This document shows, piece after piece, positions 61,089 through 64,000 of a DNA stretch of 64,000 nt. This DNA comes from an uncultured Duncaniella sp. Lineage in GTDB: Bacteria; Bacteroidota; Bacteroidia; Bacteroidales; Muribaculaceae. Under the pieces are notes generated by a model. It saw nothing but the letters and a program-made list of their open reading frames with translations. It was not told where the DNA came from and searched no databases. The DNA lies in assembly GCA_910577255.1 (NCBI GenBank), contig CAJTMH010000001.1, forward strand, positions 434,001 to 498,000, written 5' to 3'. Positions within the stretch are counted from its first letter, which is position 1, and the number at the start of each line of letters is the position of its first letter. The position numbers and the translations under genes are program-made.

Positions 61089-61929
61089 ACTCATCAACAA
61101 TAATATTTTTCGAGGAATGCTTTTGGGGCTGCCCCTCTTAATCACAGCTTGCGGTGGTGGCAGCGAAAAGGAGAAAGCCAAGGCGCTCCTGACCGAAGCA
61201 CAAACCGCCTATGAGCACAAGGACTACACTGCAGCCCTTGGGTTAATAGACTCACTTAAAAGCAGATTTCCACGAGAAATCGACGTAAGGCGTGAGGCTC
61301 TGCATCTTTCGGCCTTAGCGACTGAAGGCAAGACCTTGCGGGAACTTGAATCAGCAGACTCACTCGTCGCACAGCTTAACATTCAGGCTGATTCTCTGCA
61401 GCAAAAGATGAAATTTGTTTCAAATCCTATAGAAGGCTATTATGTTGCCAAGACGGCTAATCCCGCCACTTTTATAGGTTCGACCGGACTTCAGGCACGC
61501 ATGAGTCCTGACGGGGATTTCTACCTCATGTCATCCCTCAAAGCCACAGCAATCAAAAGCATATCTGTGACTGTCAGCACTGCGACCGCGAGCGCTACAA
61601 CAGCCAATGTTGCTCATGATGGTGAACGCAATGACCGATCCATGGGTGCAGAAGTCATCACTTTCATGGGAGCTGAATGTGACTCTGTTGGCCACTTCGT
61701 AAGCGAAAACTACGCGTCACCCATGACAGTCACATTCAACGGCACATCGACCTATTCACAGCCGCTTTCACAAAGTCAAGCACACGAGATAGCTCTCGTG
61801 TACGATTACTCCACGCTCATTCGTCGCTTTAAAATCGCAACTTTGGAAAAAGAACGTCTTTCCAAAGCCCTCGAGCTTGCTCGATCACAAGCGGCACGCA
61901 CATACGTAGAGACTCCTACCGAGGAATAG
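61069..61929 (+). CDS. Lipoprotein with helical repeats, unknown function
   Basis: A 286-aa predicted lipoprotein: hydrophobic MLLGLPLLITAC with a lipobox ending at Cys28 (L-I-T-A-C) followed by GGGSEKEK. Residues 30-90 (AKALLTEAQTAYEHKDYTAALGLIDSLKSRFP) look like one or two TPR-like helices, and the C-terminus is a helical stretch rich in Lys/Glu/Ala. ATG 61069 overlaps the relA-like gene by 20 bases, indicating coupling; ATG 61117 is a shorter alternative that still keeps the lipobox. I do not recognise the family. Confidence 0.82.
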   Translation: MYNAAIKLINNNIFRGMLLGLPLLITACGGGSEKEKAKALLTEAQTAYEHKDYTAALGLIDSLKSRFPREIDVRREALHLSALATEGKTLRELESADSLVAQLNIQADSLQQKMKFVSNPIEGYYVAKTANPATFIGSTGLQARMSPDGDFYLMSSLKATAIKSISVTVSTATASATTANVAHDGERNDRSMGAEVITFMGAECDSVGHFVSENYASPMTVTFNGTSTYSQPLSQSQAHEIALVYDYSTLIRRFKIATLEKERLSKALELARSQAARTYVETPTEE

Positions 61930-61972
61930 TCATACCTGATATTTACACCTACATCCTAATCAGCATAGCACT

Positions 61973-63343
61973 ATGAAAGAAAAACCACACACTGAAAATG
62001 CCTCCGGATGGGTTCAACGTTTAAGCGCAAAAGCGCTTGAACTATGGGACTATTGCAGTTCCGGAGTCTGGGCTGACAGACGAGACAATTGGAAAGTAAA
62101 CATTGTCAAGACACTCAATCTCACGGTCAAGACCTTTATGAGCAGCGACCTGCAATCCAAGGCTTGCGCCATGACCTTCAGAACTCTGTTGGCAATAGTC
62201 CCGGCATTGGCGTTGCTTTTTGCCATCGGACGTGGATTCGGGTTTCAAAACTTGCTGCAGAATCAGTTGTTCAACTATTTCCCATCACAGCACAAGGCTC
62301 TCCAAATGGCTTTCTCATTTGTTGACTCTTGCCTTGCACAGGCCTCAGAAGGAATTTTTGTCGGCGTGGGTATAGTGTTCTTGCTGTGGACATTAATATC
62401 ATTGTTGAGCAATGTAGAAGAAGTGTTCAATCAGGTTTGGGGCGTTCCTGACCGATCCATGCTGCGCAAGACCACGGACTACCTCGCCATCTTCATCATC
62501 CTCCCCATCCTCATGATATGCTCAGGCGGCTTGCAGATATTCATGTCGACAACCATACAGAAATTTTTGCCATTCGACTTTCTCAGCCCTATCCTCGAAT
62601 GGGTTCTCGACGGAGTATCATACGTCTTCGCGTGGCTGTTTTTCGTTGGAGCATATATGCTCATACCCAATACTAAAGTCCGGTTCAAAAACGCACTCGT
62701 AGCCGGCATTATCGCAGGTACAGCTTTCCAGATTCTCCAGTGGTTATTCGTAACCGGACAGGTGTATGTGGCAAAGTACAACGCCATCTACGGCAGCTTC
62801 TCTTTCCTCCCTTTAATGCTTATCTGGATGCAGTTCTCATGGCTAATCACGCTTGCCGGAGCACTCATCTGCTGTGCGTCACAGAACATATACATGTTCA
62901 GCTTTGACCATCAGACACAAAACATATCCATGAGTTACCGCCGGAAGGTGTGTATCGCCATCCTGACATTAATAGTGCAGAGGTTTAAATCAAACGAGCC
63001 TCCACTTAACGTGGCTGAAATATCCACACGCTATATGATTCCCCATCGTCTCACCGGAACACTGATCAAGTACATGCTTGAATGCGGACTACTGACCAAG
63101 GTGCTTCCACCAAATGTGCAGGATATTGAGGACGACTTACCGTTACAACCCTCCATGAGTCTTGAACATTACACCGTAGGTAATGTCTTGTCAATAATCC
63201 GCGAACATGGCGAATCCGGTTTCATTCCCGGATTCGACGAACGATTTTCAGGCATCTGCGAAGTATGTGACAATATAATGCATGAAATCGAAAAAGCCAA
63301 CGCTGATGTTCAACTTTGCGAATTAAAAACTGAACAACAATAA
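61973..63343 (+). CDS. YihY/BrkB-family inner membrane protein
   Basis: A 456-aa protein of the YihY/BrkB family (once wrongly called RNase BN). About six membrane helices lie between residues 60 and 315, with SDLQSKACAMTFRTLLAIVPALALLFAI, LLWTLISLLSNVEEVFNQVWGV and GSFSFLPLMLIWMQFSWLITLAGA as family blocks. The last 130 residues form a soluble winged-helix-like tail (AEISTRYMIPHRLTGTLIKYML). Function is unknown; a lipid or solute transport role has been proposed for the family. Confidence 0.88.
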   Translation: MKEKPHTENASGWVQRLSAKALELWDYCSSGVWADRRDNWKVNIVKTLNLTVKTFMSSDLQSKACAMTFRTLLAIVPALALLFAIGRGFGFQNLLQNQLFNYFPSQHKALQMAFSFVDSCLAQASEGIFVGVGIVFLLWTLISLLSNVEEVFNQVWGVPDRSMLRKTTDYLAIFIILPILMICSGGLQIFMSTTIQKFLPFDFLSPILEWVLDGVSYVFAWLFFVGAYMLIPNTKVRFKNALVAGIIAGTAFQILQWLFVTGQVYVAKYNAIYGSFSFLPLMLIWMQFSWLITLAGALICCASQNIYMFSFDHQTQNISMSYRRKVCIAILTLIVQRFKSNEPPLNVAEISTRYMIPHRLTGTLIKYMLECGLLTKVLPPNVQDIEDDLPLQPSMSLEHYTVGNVLSIIREHGESGFIPGFDERFSGICEVCDNIMHEIEKANADVQLCELKTEQQ

Positions 63344-63385
63344 TATAAACACAATATTATCACCAACTTTTATCACAAATTTATC

Positions 63386-63760
63386 ATGAAAGAAGTAATC
63401 TCAACAACTAAAGCTCCTGCAGCCATCGGCCCCTACAGCCAGGCTATCAAATGTGGAAATATGCTGTTCTGTTCAGGTCAAATTCCTGTCAACCCTGAGA
63501 CAGGCGAGATTCCTGAAGGCATCAAAGCACAGACAGCCCAGTCACTTGCCAACGTGAAAGCTCTATTGGCAGAAGCTGGCGCCAGCGTGGACAATGTGGT
63601 CAAAACGACAGTGTTCCTTGCTGATATGAGCCTCTTTGGCGAAATGAATGCAGTATACGCAGAAACATTCTCAGAACCATTCCCTGCCCGCTCAGCTGTT
63701 GCTGTCCGCGAACTTCCCAAACAGGTATTGGTTGAAATAGAAGTAATTGCTGCCCTCTAA
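63386..63760 (+). CDS. ridA: RidA family enamine/imine deaminase
   Basis: Hydrolyses reactive 2-aminoacrylate and related enamines left by PLP enzymes. The 124-aa protein is the standard RidA length, with APAAIGPYSQAIKCGNMLFCSGQIPVNPETGE, a mid-protein NVKALLAEAGASVDNVVKTTVF and the catalytic-Arg motif FPARSAVAVRELP near the end. It follows brkB by 42 bases and precedes a strong terminator. Confidence 0.95.
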   Translation: MKEVISTTKAPAAIGPYSQAIKCGNMLFCSGQIPVNPETGEIPEGIKAQTAQSLANVKALLAEAGASVDNVVKTTVFLADMSLFGEMNAVYAETFSEPFPARSAVAVRELPKQVLVEIEVIAAL

Positions 63761-63775
63761 AATATCAGTCCACAT

Positions 63776-63823
63776 ATCATACGGCCACTCCGGTTAGTAA
63801 TCGGATGGCCGTATGATTTTTTT
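63776..63823 (+). terminator. Rho-independent terminator after ridA
   Basis: ATCATACGGCCA (63776-63787) pairs with TGGCCGTATGAT (63806-63817), followed by a run of T to 63823. It closes the murB-murA-relA-lipoprotein-brkB-ridA unit. Confidence 0.92.
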
Positions 63824-63866
63824 GCAGGCATTTCAATGTAACCCACAATATTATCCTGTCGTATTC

Positions 63867-63897
63867 TTTCATTCTTTCGCACAAATTACTACCTTTG
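63867..63897 (+). promoter_or_regulatory. Promoter of the downstream thiamine operon
   Basis: TACCTTTG at 63890-63897 is a full -7 match; TTTC at 63867-63870 lies at the canonical 19-base spacing for a -33 element. It precedes the TPP riboswitch. Confidence 0.65.
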
Positions 63898-63940
63898 CAC
63901 TGAAATTGAAATAATTTCAAGAGATTATTTACATAGTTTT

Positions 63941-64000
63941 AGGGGTGTTCGGTTTAGCTACAAAACAAAAGCGAGCCAACCGGGCTGAGATCATACCCTC
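63941..64000 (+). promoter_or_regulatory. TPP riboswitch (THI element), truncated by the window end
   Basis: AGGGGTG (63941-63947) and, 37 bases later, CTGAGA (63985-63990) with ATACCC (63993-63998) are the conserved arms of the thiamine pyrophosphate aptamer. The 3' half (the AACCTGATCTGG-type arm) lies beyond the edge. It should control a thiamine synthesis or uptake gene just outside the window. Confidence 0.85.

Noticed and set aside
1..64000. CRISPR arrays, insertion sequences, prophage, tRNA or rRNA genes
   Set aside because: I found no regularly spaced direct repeats, no transposase or integrase, and no tRNA-like or rRNA-like stretches in the intergenic gaps.

Overview
The window looks like chromosomal DNA of an anaerobic gut Bacteroidota, order Bacteroidales; I infer something close to Muribaculaceae, but no 16S gene is present to prove it. 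Support: repeated Bacteroidota-type -7 promoter elements (TAnnTTTG), weak Shine-Dalgarno signals, a gliding/T9SS-type C-terminal sorting domain, only the oxygen-sensitive class III ribonucleotide reductase (nrdD/nrdG), a class III fructose-bisphosphatase, a NADH/ferredoxin/NADPH transhydrogenase pair (NfnAB-like), and many proteins of typical Bacteroidales length. I see no phage, insertion sequence, CRISPR array, rRNA or tRNA gene.

Layout. 1-6.1 kb (+): tail of a repeat protein, then lysC-lysA, an OPT peptide transporter and a MATE exporter. 6.1-6.5 kb: a gene-poor gap with a possible tiny membrane-peptide gene. 6.5-27.6 kb (-): nitroreductase, a large SF1 helicase, yjbQ, uvrA, a lytic transglycosylase, a T9SS-type protein, a 53-aa hydrophilic protein, engB, a GNAT enzyme, a DUF4301 protein, an O-acetylation cluster (MBOAT plus two SGNH proteins), isochorismate synthase, rimO and ftsY. 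27.7-34.6 kb (-): kduD, an orphan galactitol-type PTS IIC permease, an exported-looking KduI, the two Nfn-like subunits and kdgK, apparently one uronate operon closed by one terminator. 34.9-40.9 kb: fbp (+) facing tsaC-sugar transferase-ClC channel (-). 41.1-46.4 kb (+): NlpC/P60 peptidase, asnA, dnaK, a DUF1848 protein. 46.7-49 kb (-): MFS transporter and nfo. 49.1-52.1 kb (+): hisS and mlaE-mlaF. 52.2-56.1 kb (-): nrdG, nrdD, HAD phosphatase, Dabb protein. 56.4-63.8 kb (+): murB-murA-relA-like-lipoprotein-brkB-ridA, closed by a terminator. The last 110 bases hold a promoter and the start of a TPP riboswitch for a thiamine operon lying outside the window.

Most notable: (1) the kdu/kdg operon, in which KduI carries a Sec signal peptide and sits next to an EIIC-type permease with no phosphotransfer partners, suggesting that isomerisation precedes import; (2) MurA with Asp instead of the active-site Cys, predicting intrinsic fosfomycin resistance; (3) a long RelA/SpoT protein whose hydrolase HD motif is destroyed; (4) a dnaK upstream region with an inverted repeat and a sigma-54-like element; (5) repeated half-sites upstream of nrdD; (6) several strong inverted repeats and small genes. 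All functions are read from sequence patterns; no database search was run.
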